Source: Oscheius dolichura (Eukaryota > Nematoda > Chromadorea > Rhabditida > Rhabditidae). Taken from it: DNA of 64,000 bases. Location: positions 7,130,001 through 7,194,000 of the forward strand of contig OW051495.1 of the NCBI GenBank assembly GCA_932521035.1, in the 5' to 3' direction. Below, piece after piece: positions 11,464-23,800 of the stretch. Below the pieces are notes generated by a model that saw only the letters and a list, made by a program, of their open reading frames with translations, had not been told where the DNA came from and did no database searches. The number at the start of each line of letters is the position of its first letter. Within the stretch, counting starts at the first letter, position 1. The translations under genes were made by a program, and so were the position numbers.

Positions 11464-12652
11464 ATGCGACTGCTGGTTGCCATTCTACTGTTTGGGCTAC
11501 TGGCTGTGGCGGTAGCCGATCCGAAGAAGAAGGAGATTAGCCAAGAACAACCAGGAGAGATCGAAGACATAACCGCTGACTATAATGAAACGGAAGAGGA
11601 GGTCGATGAAAAGGTAACTACTCCCAAGCCGAAGAAGAGGACGACTCCAAAGAAGAAGAAAGTGGAGGAGACAGAGGAAGCAGAAAAGGAAACAACGACG
11701 ACAAAGCCCAAGAAGGAGAAGAAGAAGGCCCAGCCGAAAAAGAAGGCGACTACCGAGAAACCACACTTGGATACATCTGAAATGGAGGAGTCCAAAATTG
11801 TAGAAGTACTCGAAGCTGAACAACAAGAGACGACGCGAAAGCCTACACCTCCCAAGAAGGCGGACAAAGAGAAGGAACAACTGGATGAAGCAAAGGAGAG
11901 CACCTTGAAGAAAACGGAAGAAACCAAGAGGAAGAGAAGTGAAAGCCTCGAAGTCCGCGTGGCTTCTGATATCGCCCGACTCGCGGCCAAAATCGAGAAA
12001 GAAGCTGAAGCGATTGTGAAACGAGCTTTGGAGGAGGAGGCCGCGAGGAAACTGGAGCAGAAGGAAAAGGAAAATAAATTGAAGAAGAAGACTGAAGAAG
12101 AGCTGGACCATCCTATTGAGAAGAGGAGAGACATTGAGTTGACTCAAACGGAGAAGAAAAAGCCCCAGAAGAAGCTGAAAGTCAACGAGAGGCAGGCCAA
12201 AGACCTCAAAGTCAGAGATTTCATCATGCTGCACAAGAAGCCCATACAGGTATGAGCCTGTACTTTTATAATAAAGCAAAGATTGTCAGATAACCAAAGT
12301 CGAAATCGGAGAGGAGAGTGTCCACCTGGAGGGTCAAGAAGTCTTCAAAAACAAAAAGGTCACGACGACGGTAAAGAAAGAGGATGCCTTCACCTTGTTG
12401 AAGAACGTAATAAAGGAATACAGGGTATGTTTCTATCCCCCATCGTTAAACAAGGGCAACTTTCAGCTGGTCAATATAAAGAACAAGAAGGCGACACTCA
12501 TTTCCATGAATGGGAAAGAAGTCAAGCTGGATGTTCCCTTTGCCAACGACGCCATTTTCAAGAAGATTTCGGACGCTGAAAAGGCGGGAAAGAGGCTGAT
12601 AATCTCGCTGCTCTCACTGGGAGCAGAAACACTTATTGAAAACAATCACTAA
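11464..12652 (+). CDS. Secreted Lys/Glu/Thr-rich protein with C-terminal eIF5A-like domain (copy B)
   Basis: Three phase-0 exons (11464-12249, 12290-12424, 12467-12652) encode 368 aa. The signal peptide is MRLLVAILLFGLLAVAVAD. A Lys/Glu/Thr-rich middle with TTTKPKK-type repeats and a likely helical, charge-rich segment (about 160-240) follows. The last ~125 residues match copy A and eIF5A: FIMLHKKPIQITKV, VHLEGQEVFKNKK and GKRLIISLLSLGAE. Exons 2 and 3 are 135 and 186 nt, exactly as in copy A, so the pair arose by gene duplication followed by divergence, mostly of the low-complexity part. The hypusine loop is missing here too. Function is unknown. An unspliced reading is interrupted, so the introns are needed. 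Confidence 0.8.
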
Positions 12653-12703
12653 GCAACTCAAGGCAATCAGATCTCCCCTCAATATTTGTTTGTTCATAAA
12701 GGT

Positions 12704-14408
12704 TTATTCGTCATATTTTTTAAATGTCGGCGTCTCAAATATCCTCACAGTTTCATTGAGTTCGTGGGCCTTCCACTTCCCAGCCAGCCTTGCATTTGGC
12801 GTGTTCCACCACTCAAATGTCTCCGACGGACTGTCCATGTACCATTCCTTACCGTAGTCGGCTTGGATCACCAACTCCGGACTGCATGTTACCCAAAAGA
12901 GATGACCGTACAGATCAGCTGCACAGAACTCGTTATATCTGGGTGGACGACTGACAGGAAGAGTAAAAGACTAACGATTGATATACGAAATGTACCCGTG
13001 TCCCGTCGTTGCCAGTTCCGCCCATCCAATACTCCTTCCCCTTGTTGTACATCAAAAAGAGGTCTATCGTAAACCAGACCCCAGTTCCTTCAGGGGCTAT
13101 TGTCATTTCGAAGTTATTGTTTGGCTGAAAAAGAACAGATCTCATCTTTAGGATTGTTTAGATAGATCGGAACTGGCCATAAGATACCAATGGTTTCACT
13201 TTCTCTTGATCCATAATCAGATCATAATCAGAACAAGTATGCCTCCGGCGGTCTTCGACAGCGCAACTCGCTCCAAAAACAATCGGCAGCGCCGGCTCCC
13301 CCTTCCCAAAGAGCTGTTCTAGTTATTTTCTTGTCGAATAAGCTTTGACAGTCGGATAAGATCTGACGGTCGAAACGTCCTGGTTCTCTCTCATTTGACC
13401 GGTCAATCCGTACAGACGACAGGTCATACAGACAGACAGACATCTGCCCATTATTAGGGTAGGATTAAGAATAACCCCGCTTCCTTTTCTGTACTTACCC
13501 TGCCAAATTGTCTGGTTAATCGGAAGCCGTGCTTCTTCTTGTAGAGAATGTCAAACAGTTTTGGGTTATACTCTTCCGCCATTACGGAAATGTCCAAGTC
13601 ACCCGTATGGGGTATAATTCCACATTCTCTGTACCATCCTAAACTTGCTGTAACCACCAGACAATATATAAAAAGGCAATACCTAATATTGTGCCGAAAA
13701 CGAGGAATGGGTACATATTTACAGAAAGAAGAAGCTTCTGGAAATTGACCAGGTAAGTGACAGCCTCTCCAGGATCAATGTACGGCTCTTCTGTCCCCCT
13801 TTTCATGTCAAAATTTCGACATCCGATTAGTTTTGAACGCTCCGAGAAAATAAGAAATTGTGGGATATTGACAGGAATCAGAACACCGGCCAGCTTTCGC
13901 CATTCTATTCTGAAGAAGAGATCAAAAAGGGAGTGGAAATGGACTTACATGGGAAAGGCTCTGACTGGATTATGTCCATGGTCTACTGGGTAGAATTTCA
14001 TATAGTTACCGGTTTTCAGACTGTCGTAGAGGTATACTTCGTATTGAGACAAGGCTTCGAGATTGAGATCATCCAATTTTTGGTTTATGGGAAGAGCTAC
14101 GGCTATTCTTTCTAAAAACTGGAGAACAAGTGGAAACTGTCAAGAAAGCCTACTTTGAACTATACATTTGTTGTCATTGATACCTTTGAGTAAAATAGAA
14201 TCTAACAAGACGGTACCCGTTGGGAGATTCAGGTGTTTTAGAAAATCAGAGCAGTCGATCTAAAGGGAGTAATGTGTTATATATGTATATGTGCTGTGAT
14301 ATAGGTGAAGAAGCTTACGTTTGGAGTAGGAGAGGGTAAAAAATAAAGACAAAACAAGAAAACTACTGCAGCTAGAAAAATTTTGCCTCTTCTTGAAAGA
14401 CTGAACAT
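12704..14408 (-). CDS. Fukutin-like / LicD-family protein
   Basis: Seven exons (14408-14319, 14259-14154, 14111-13949, 13909-13683, 13647-13499, 13124-12976, 12950-12704) give 376 aa. An N-terminal signal anchor (IFLAAVVFLFCLYFL) suggests a type II Golgi membrane protein. LGWYRECGIIPHTGDLDISV matches the LicD/fukutin nucleotidyltransferase core, with the Asp-x-Asp pair in the D-L-D stretch; FEMTIAP, TIDLFLMYN and CxxDLYGHLFWV fit the later fukutin-like blocks. Relatives transfer ribitol-phosphate or phosphocholine to glycans; the acceptor here is unknown. Intron 6 is a predicted 25-nt intron (12951-12975), the shortest in the window and the weakest join. Intron 5 (374 nt) holds a short CTGT repeat. 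The 3' end faces that of copy B, 51 bp away. Confidence 0.82.
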
Positions 14409-15228
14409 TTGTGGGGCCTGAAAAAAGGAAAAAATAAATTTTGTAAAAAGAAGGAAGGAGAAATTAAACAGAAGTTTTGTCAGTAACCACAAAGCTCAGT
14501 TTCAATCCACATTGCAATATTCATCCCGCTGCAAACCGATAGAAGTCATCTCTTTTCCTTGACGGTTACCTAGTGAAATGTAGTAGCTTTAAATTGGTTT
14601 CAACGTGGATATATCCAAAAGGAGCACAAGTGGGGAATCGGTTCTGTCTGGCCACTTTAAAAGACTTTCATTGACAGATGAACTCCCTGGAGGAAGATCG
14701 TTCAACGTCGTCTGAGGTAAATAAAAACACAAACCAAACATTTTGTGTTCTAGAGACGTCTACGTGGGAAAGGAAAGATTTCAAACCATATTGTTCACAT
14801 CTCAAGAAATTACCCACGTTGAAAAAGGTTAAGGTGGGCTGTTGGAATCAGGGGGAAGAAACGTGGTTGACCGATGGTCTTGTTTAGGAAAAAAGAACTC
14901 AAACAAGACGAGTGAAGGGAGCCAAGGAGTTCAGTTTGTTTTGTTTACTTAAACATGTGATCGCCTATCATTTATCAAAATGTGGCAAAGAAGGGGGAGT
15001 CTGATAAAGACTCGACAACACCCATAAGCCCGTCTCTGCCATTCCTCGTTCAGTATTGCCCCCATTTCACAACTTCTGTCAGTTGAACATCTTTATTTAT
15101 TAATATGTCATTTTCACAAAAGGAAGTGGAAGTTGAAGCGAATTGTATTTCCGAGAGATCACAGAACTCTTTCACAGATCGTTCTCCTGAAAGACGGGGT
15201 TTCTCGGTAACGAAAAAGATCTTCGAAG
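14409..15228. other. No gene recognised between fukutin-like and globin genes
   Basis: A 69-codon plus-strand frame at 14678-14887 starts with ATG but shows no domain, signal peptide or splice context. I treat the stretch as promoter of the fukutin-like gene plus the 3' flank of the globin gene. Confidence 0.4.
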
Positions 15229-15975
15229 CTATACCTCGAACATTGATTCTTTGCGTGAACTGAGGCATGACTGCGCGTCAATGGACATCTGGGAAATACG
15301 GTGAGCAATGTCAGCATTGTATCCAATCTGAAGAGACATGCCAAATGAAATGGATAATTTGGGGATTAACCTTAATTTTCCTCATGACATCTCGGAGGAG
15401 GAATCTCCACAAGATAATGACGCTGTCGATCTCGTTATCCGGGAATTTCCGCGCAGAGTTCAGCTGTTTTCTGATGTTGTAGATTGTGCATTCGAGAAAG
15501 ACCGACCAGTAATAACTCCTAAAACTCTTGGGAATTTCCTGAAGATTAATGGAAAAGGACCTACCTGAACTTCCCATAGACCTCCAGTTTCCCATGCCTT
15601 CGTCCGAGATTGTCCAGAATTGGATCGAGAGACTCCAAATTATCCAGGGAATTTATGGCTCCTTCTATGACCTTAAATATTATAAAATTATGGAAAATCC
15701 GGAAACAATCGGAACCTGTATGAAACGGAGAGCCTGAAATGTGAATTCGTTCTGTTTTCTGTCGGGTCTAGAATTATGAAAATTCATTTTGGGGAAGAGT
15801 TTCCTCGCCTCTGGACACTGAAAAGGATCCAATACTTTGTTATACAAGTATATAGTACCTGATTGAATATCATTTCGTATATATCGCATCCGATGGTCTG
15901 TTTATTCGATTCCATTGTTTTCCAGGCCTTTCGAAGGTGTTCCTTCTCGGAATTTGTGAAGGAATACCATTCCAT
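15229..15975 (-). CDS. Nematode globin
   Basis: Five exons (15975-15859, 15817-15716, 15671-15565, 15518-15371, 15327-15229) give 190 aa covering one globin domain. The A-helix tryptophan (LRKAWKTME), the C-helix CPEARKLFP, the E-helix FTFQALRFIQVIEGAI and the F-helix LDNLGRRH can be seen. The proximal His (F8) is in LGRRH and the distal E7 position reads Gln, as in many nematode globins. The H helix contains LWRFLLRDVM. It is a haem protein for oxygen binding, sensing or redox, probably cytosolic because no signal peptide is seen. The start ATG lies 14 bases after an atttcag acceptor, a plausible trans-splice site. Confidence 0.85.
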
Positions 15976-18594
15976 TTCAGACGACGCTGAAATTCTTGTA
16001 TGGGAAAACGGAGGAGCGAAGCAAAAACACAATTTGATTACTAGAACGTGACAGAGGACCCTTCTTTTTGCAACTCAAGCACTTCAAACAACAACGAAGG
16101 AAATAGCTCCTTTTCTCTTTTTTTAGTTCCTAATCCAGGGGGCAGATTACGCCATTGCATGTTGAAGTCTACGAAACCAGAAACTACAAGAAGATCAATA
16201 GTTATGAGTTTCCCTTTTAGACTCCGTATCAAATGGTGTAGATGATCTAATTTTAGAGTGAATTGTATTAAAGAGGGCGACCTCAGCAAAATTAGGTTCG
16301 TTTAGTTGGTCTGGGTGGTTGCAGACAGAAAATGAGTCAAGAAAAGAAAGGAAACTGCCGGAATTGGGGGAGACCTCTATGGGAGGGAGGGTAATTTCAA
16401 AGAACGTCACCACCCTGTGACCCTAAAGGACAACATGTTTGGATTGTCTCAATTAAGAGCCTCTTAGGAAAGTTAGACGGCGTTAATAAATGAACCTTAT
16501 TTCGGCGGCGGCGAGGGACAAAAATGGCCAGATGATCGGAAGATGGTCCATTAAAAACATTGGGGTTTCGGCCAGATTAATTTAAGGAAAAGGCTAGGGG
16601 GATGCGCTCTGTTTAATGACCAGGAGGCGCGGGAAATGCGAATACAATTACTCGGACTTGGCCGGATTATCTGCTACTTTTGAAGCGGAAATGTGCGACG
16701 AGGCTAATTGAATTTTTGATGAGAATTGGGGAGTTAAATGAGGGAAAAATTGTGAGGGAGATGGGTTCCCAGAGGTGTTGTTTGGTAGGCGAGAGAAGGG
16801 CCTAAATTGTTTTGAGAAGCAAACGAAAAGTGAGAGAAAATTGATGAATGAATGGCTTAGGATGCCGCCGGGAAAACAGTCAAAAGCTACGACTCTATTA
16901 ATACTTCTCATGATTAAAGGAGTCTTTCTCTTTTTATTGGCTAAACAATTGGGAAAGGGAGGCACTCGAGCGGGGCTCTTTTATAGTCCAAAGAATTCAA
17001 AGGAAGGTCAACTTGCCCTAAAGGAAAACGACGTGAGAAATTCGAGGTTTCTTCCCTTAACTGCAATACGTGCAAATGCAAGGGCTTTACCTTCGGAAGA
17101 AGCGCCGTCAGAGAAGCTCATGCTGCTACACTGTGAGAGACACTGCTCCTCGTGCCGCTGCAAGGGGAATAGGCGTGGAAAGATGTTGCCCCTCTAACCG
17201 CACTCAATGACGGGCTAAGCCCAAAAGTTGCGCAGGGATTAGGCGGCAAAAACTTTCTTTTAGAAAAGCACGCAGCCGTGTTATAGATAGCGAGAAAACG
17301 AGGATCAAAAAGAGACAGAGGTAGCGAGGCGTAGGGGAAATGTCTTCAGGAAACGGGCTGCTAATCTCATGACTAGGGGAGAGGAGAAAGAGTTCTGTGT
17401 TTTAGATAGGGCGCAATTAAAGCAGTTCTCTGGCCAGGTCGCCGGGCATCAGGATCAAATGTTAGAATTGCGTTGTCTATTTGTTCCCTTAACTACGCAT
17501 GTCCGACGGTGAACCAATGGGGCTAAAATCAAATTTCTGTCTACACAGACGGGTTGCAAAGAGAAGAAGAGGGGAACACTGGGCCAACTCCTAAACGAGT
17601 TATCGCCAAGATCTCGTCCCCCTAAATAAGGTCCATCTAACCCCGATGAAATGTCTGGACACGAGAGGTCTCCGATTTTTTGAACTTACAACTTTAAACT
17701 TTGGGTAAATTAAAAAGGGAGGAGGTTTTGGAGGGTATTTCCGACTTGTGTTATCCGGAGTCGTTTGCTGTTTTGGAGTTACCACCTCCTGAGAAATTCC
17801 GAGGTTGGGAATATTCACAGGAAAATGTTTCCAAATGGGGAAAACGAAAACATAGTCAGCTTAAAAGTAAGGGGAACCCCGTGAGGTTAAGGCTTAAAGG
17901 CCTTGCGCAGAGGCTTGAAGTTCATCTTCTAGGTGAACTTTCAAGTTGACGTGGTTCAGAGACGACCCCAGTTAGCGGTGGGGCATTGGACGCATCGATG
18001 TCAAATGAGCAGAGGACAAGAGGATCGGATGACAAGTGAAAAGGTGGCATGAAACGGATGAATTCCATCTGGATGACGGGGGGCACGGGAGAAGACATGC
18101 TCTTTTTATACATATATATGCATACATACATTTACTTGTTTTGCCTCTACAAAGGACAAGAAGTGAACAAAACTCTGCAGGGCAGATGAATGAGGGAGAC
18201 TCACATTCCCAGGTGGATGTCTGCTTCACGAGGATTCTCCGGGCCGGCTCGTCTATTGACATCTTGAACTTTTCTTAAGAGGCAATGTTTGCAGACGGTT
18301 AGATGAAGATGTCTACCGAGGAAATGAAGTATCATCTGAGGCGGGAAATGAGGGGCCCTTACACTTGGGTGACCAACAATTCCCGGTTAATTGAATACAC
18401 ATACCCCAAATGAGGCTGACAATATGGCCAACAACACAAAATAAAAGATGTTTTTATTGCATATATGGATAGAATTTGAATACATGTTTCGGTGTGTGTG
18501 GTCAAAGCTTTTTCTCACAATGGCAGACCCGCAAGAGTATATCATATTTTGGGATACAAGTTTTGAGATCGGAAGGGGCTAGAGGGGCGGATGG
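15976..18594. other. No gene recognised; globin upstream region
   Basis: About 2.6 kb without a supportable exon. Many purine-rich tracts are present. The longest frame (16775-17197) has no recognisable domain and no splice partners, so I regard it as chance. Confidence 0.45.
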
Positions 18595-20808
18595 TTAGGC
18601 GACGACAGAGCTGATGAGCAGCTCTCCCTGTCGGGACCAATCACAGCAAATGTAGTGGCGCAGTAGCATACGGTACTTCTCCGAGAAGAGCATGTACACG
18701 CAGATGTTGCACGAGGCATTCACAACCACCTGAGAGTATCATTTTAATGGTATACTGTAGGATCAATACCAAGAGGTTGTTGAACAGAACAAATGTCTGG
18801 TAGGCTGGGCCGACGGCGTCCAAGTTCTCCATGATGTTACAGACGAAGGCCAGAGTGTTGCAGCTGATGAAGAGGAACACAATGGCGATCAGCATAATAG
18901 ACGTCTGCCTCTCCTTCCTCTCTGCTTTCTTACAGAACTCGTCATTCTCGTTACCACACTGAAATGATGAAGTTCATTTCAGGGACTAGAAGTAGTATTT
19001 TGGTCTTTGGCTGCCCCGGTTGGCACTTGACTACCAGTTGTTCTTTTTGTGTCGCCCCGAACAGATAACAACACCAAAATTACTTCCTGAGGCAACGAGT
19101 GCATAATAGGACACAACGATTCCAGTCACAAAACATAGTTCTCTATTTTCAGGGCATGGGGGGAGGGAGGTCATCTTTCGATCTCATGCCAGGAAGGTCC
19201 CACGCCTCTTGAACAAGGATTCCTCAGCTTCATTACGCTCTAGAGAGAAAACTGATTAACCAAAAAGTTAGCGATCGCAACTATTTGACTTCTTGGGCCC
19301 TGCTTTTCGAGAAATTCCCGGCTTAATTAAACGCCCCATCAACCAAACATTTTGACCCGAACCGCTGTGGCCGCTTGCAGAAATCAAAATCATCAGATTT
19401 TGAGTGATTGCCAAGAAGTGCTTGTCACGGGGTTGCAAACGAGGGAAAGTGAGTGAGAGCAGGCCAAAGGCATGATTACACCGAATCAGTGGGCGATTTA
19501 TCACCGGCAGGTGTGTTCCTAACGATATTTCTTTCTCAATCAACAGCTGTTACCTGAGAAACCATGTGCATCCGACGACTCCGCCTGACGGCCATCAATA
19601 CCATCGAGTTGAGCACGATCAATAGGGAAAAGGGGATCGCGTACATCACTATGGTATACGCCCAGCCGAAGAAGATATTCCTGGAAAAGGATGGGGTTAT
19701 TATGGAATTGACAGGAGGAACAAACCTGTAGAGGTCAGAAAGGCGAAGGGCTGTCGGTTGGAGGGAGGGCATGTAGTAGTTGATGTTGATACGGAAACAG
19801 ACGTTCGAGATGTGTACCTGAAGAGGAACATTATCATTTTGAAGACTTTTTGTAGACTAACCTCAAAGAACCTGGTCGTATTGAACAGAATACTGAAGAC
19901 GAGCAGAGTCCCAATGAACATGACGACCTTCTTTGGCGATAGCCATTCCACCGATTTGTAAGGATGACAGACCCCGATATATCGATGGACTGACACTCCC
20001 ACTGTCATGAATACGCTAAAATCCTCCTAGATTAGAAAAGTAGATCTTCAATATTCACCTTATCGTCTGCGCCGTGAGCATCAATCCGTACATGTATGGA
20101 GCCATTGAATAACTGAAAATTCACCTTACTACCCCACTTTTCTCCATTCTTCTCCCAATATTTACCCCTGTTTTAGCCTCCGTAAGTTCTTAAAGTATTC
20201 AAACGGGAAATTGCGTTTGAAGACGCCCGTGGAATGTAATGATGAAAAACAAAGTAATTTATTCAGTACGTAAACACCGAATGAACTCCAAGTAAATTGA
20301 GATCGCCGAGCCGTGATTTTTGACTGTTTGTTCATTCAAGAAAGCTAGTTATCTTTGCAAAAAGAGGAGAGCTGCTCCCTGAGATGACCAGATCCACACA
20401 CAATAACAGCTAAAGGAACCTACCTCAAGTAGTTCAGTTGCCACCAAGTGAGATACTCTCCCAACCGGGGAAGGCACAGGACAAAGAAGGCAGAAATGAG
20501 GATAAAGGTATCCGAGGTGGACAGTATAGCCAGGTACCTGAACATTTCTTGTTTCCTAAAAAAGAACACCCTCTGACTCACCAGTTAATTGATGAGGATG
20601 ACATGAGCCTGTGGGTGAATATCCTGACTGATGTCAAGTTGGCACAGAGACCGAAGACAACGATCGGAAGGGCGACCAGACCGAGGATTAGCCGTTCGGT
20701 GAATTCGTAGAACTGATACTCGTAGTGGCATTCGCAGGAGGTATTCAACACGGTGCAGGCGGCGTCGCCCTCGACGAAGGCATCGGCCAGAGTCGTTGTA
20801 TTTTCCAT
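18595..20808 (-). CDS. Class A neuropeptide-type GPCR (FMRFamide/myosuppressin receptor-like)
   Basis: Eight exons (20808-20582, 20537-20424, 20112-20059, 20015-19862, 19817-19726, 19680-19554, 18958-18770, 18729-18595) encode 363 aa. The N-terminus carries Asn-x-Thr/Ser sites, then seven membrane spans. TM3 ends in SVHRYIGVCHPY, an H-R-Y variant of the DRY motif; TM6 reads IMLIAIVFLFISCNTLAFV and TM7 ends in NICVYMLFSEKYR, a variant of NPxxY. These resemble nematode FRPR/DMSR receptors. It should sit in the plasma membrane of neurons or muscle and couple to G proteins; the ligand is not known. Intron 6 is 595 nt, the others 40-345. The exact subfamily is inferred, not proven. Confidence 0.85.
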
Positions 20809-23800
20809 GGTGTAGAAACTGGAAAAGAGACAAATGAGCGGGAAAGATCGCTGAAAATGGAGACGGCCGAGAAATGTGAGAATCATTTCTGGGTAGGGCG
20901 GAGATCTTCCTGGACAGATGTTTCCACCTAATTTAAAACAGGAAGTGATTAGAGGAGGTGCCTCTGTTCTTTAGCCGGGGTGAGCACGTTGGATACGCAG
21001 TGCAAATTAGAAGATAGAGAGCGGAAGAGACTCTCCCTGTCGGAGGTGGGGTGGTCATGTTCTTCGCATATGAGTCTTAGTCCGAATGAGCCCAGCGGGA
21101 TAATGAGCCACAATTAGGAGTTACTTAGGGGGACGCGTCACGCACGTATTTTCAGAATGAGCAGGGCGCTAACAAGGGCTCCCGTCAGGCCTCCCTCTAT
21201 CGCGTTCGTCGTCAAGAAAACGACTGTTCCAGCTGTGAATTGAGATAGAAAATCGGACAAATTGCAGAAAAAAGTGCAGCATTTAAGGTTATTGCGCACA
21301 GAATTTTGCAGAAAAAGAAAATGGAAAAGGACGACGAAGAGGAGGAAGAGGCGATGAGGTTGGTGATATATGAGAAGTGCTACGAATGGAGAAAAGGGTT
21401 GGACATGACGTGAAACATTCCCCTTTCCGGAATCTGACTGCCCAAAAGACACTACCAATCATACGGGCCAAATGTTCCAAGCGAGCGACACACAAGAAGG
21501 GGTCTCTAGAAAAGGAAGAACAAGTCGTTTGTACGAGATCTTTTCTCATTTATAGCCGATTAATCAGGTATAAATTGAACGGGGGAGAAAATATTATCGT
21601 GACTAACAACTGCCCCACAAACAATAATGTTTCAGTCGTGTCTACCCTCAACCAGGATCTTTCCTTTCTTTCGTAACAAAACAATATACTTCCAGCAATG
21701 ACGTGGTCAGAGAAAAAGAAAGGGGCTGGCTATATGTAGCACCCCCGCCGTTTTGCAGCTGCATTTCTTAAAGGGAGCTGTATCTGAAGATTAAAAAACG
21801 TTGTCGCTAATGGCCGCATTCTTGAGATCGGTTCTATGGACTTTTATCGGAATCTGAACTTCTAGTACAGTTCGTCTGCCATCGAGGCTGTTGAATAGCC
21901 GCGAAAATGAAAGCTGATTGCCTGTTCCCGGAGAACTGTGACCAGAAATAGAAAGAGAACAGAAATGAACTCGAGTATAGCTGGGGAATAGTTCCCTTGT
22001 GCTCCCCTCCCCATTGGGCAGAGAATTACGAGAAGAGGCAGTTGCCCGCTCGCTCGAATTGAATTGTTAACAGCTGGAATTAGTTCGTAACATGAGAAAG
22101 AGGTGAATCTTTTATCCGGCCATCTATGAACTGCCCCTCTTCGAAGGAAAGTTCACACACGAAGGGGGTTTGAGGCCAATTAATTCTCCTAGCTGGCCAT
22201 CCCTGGATGTAAATAAGCTGAGAACAACGAGGAGAAGGAAATAGTCCCCGTGGTGGAAAGCCCAAAAATCGAGAGGAACAGGAGTAGAAGCCATTCCCTC
22301 TCTCTTTTCGGTGTGTGCTATTGCGTTTACATAATTGCGTTGCATTGGTGCTCGAGTCCCCCTCCTACTGAAAAGAGCATAACTTCCGTTTCTCCCGGCG
22401 GTGGACAACGACTGGCAGAGGAGAGAGGGAACAGAAAGGCAGGTTAACAAGGACGGAGTTCTTGATTTTGTGGTTGAGGACAAGGGGCAGAACACATTCG
22501 AGGAAAACGATGTGCCGTCCTTGGGGACACGGGGGCAACGCTTGTTGGTAACAACACCCGCTTCGGGTGGACATCGCTCGCTCCTCTCTAAACGACTATA
22601 GAATGGAGTTTTATATCCTGTGAGGTATCTGCCCGCCCTCGACATTTCTATGCATCTCTTTTTTTGCAACGTCAGGTCACCTTGTCAGTAAATACGGGTG
22701 CTCAATGTTTCCGTATCACTAGCCGCGAAAAAGAGGACTCCATCAAGGAAAACGAGGAAATGGTCCCCTTCTGCCAATGAATACCCTTATATTTACGGGA
22801 GAGAGAGGGGAATAACACAGTTTGGAGCCGGACAGGAGAAGAAACTCTATTTCCTGTAATAGTCTTGTTTTCTTCCCTTATATTGAGAAAAGGACAGCCG
22901 GCAATTTGAGCAGAGGGCAGGCGGCTTAAAAATGGTGCCTACCGGGGGATGGGACTCTCCTCCACCCTCACATAAAAATTCAGAGATTAGAGAGTCTAAA
23001 AATATTTGAAGACAATTCGAAGAAAATCTGACAGGTGTCCCCCCGGCCGTTGATGTTAAGAGACCCTGACGACTTAATCTACTCGGCCAGGTGCTCGGTT
23101 ATTAATGGCGAGTTTTCGAGAAAGAAGGTCGGCACCTTTCGGCATCCAAGAGAAAAAAAGGAAAAGGGTCTATGGAGGTCACTGGGGCAGTGTGTGCGGA
23201 TGAGCAAAACAGAGCCATCGAAACAGCTAGGAAAACTGCCTGGCAGCTGACAACCACGGTGGGGACAAGGGGAGAGCGAGAGGACGGGGAGAGGAGCTGA
23301 CCAACCATCAGCAACCAGTTTAAAGGGAACCTCCCTCTTTCTAGTTTAACTCATATGCCTCATAACTACAGATGAAAGGAAGAAGCTACTCTAAAATTAG
23401 AAGAGTTGGGTTTTATTTATCAGGACTGGGGGCCAACAGCTGTGAAAACAGATCTCTTTGTATACCCTCTAAAAATTTAACCTTGTTCTAACAACTCAAT
23501 CAACATCAAAACATCCTCAAAGATTCTCAAAGAGCGGAGATCCCAATCTATGAAGGCATCATGAGTACTGTACCTCTACTTCACCTCGAAAAGGTACAAG
23601 TCCTTCTAAGAAATCGGAAGTTTGAAGAAGCAAAACGAGAGAATGGACCTCATTGCACTAAACGAGAGCCATTGACCTTCGCGACTTTCTGCGAAATGCT
23701 ATTTTTATTATGGACAACAATAGAGATCGAGGCGACGTGGAATGCCAACTCCCTCTAAAACCAATTGAATTTTACGCCTTTATTTCCGGTTTCAAAGTCG

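Noticed and set aside
13228-13443. An exon of the fukutin-like gene with a CTGT repeat
   Set aside because: It does not match the family, and removing it joins QFGR to PNNNFEMTIAP, which does.
16775-17197. A 140-codon plus-strand ORF
   Set aside because: No recognisable motif, no plausible splice context, and overlapping shadow frames of similar quality.
22124-22669. A 181-codon minus-strand ORF in the gene-poor region
   Set aside because: No ATG-led domain, no splice partners, and a composition typical of chance translation of purine-rich DNA.
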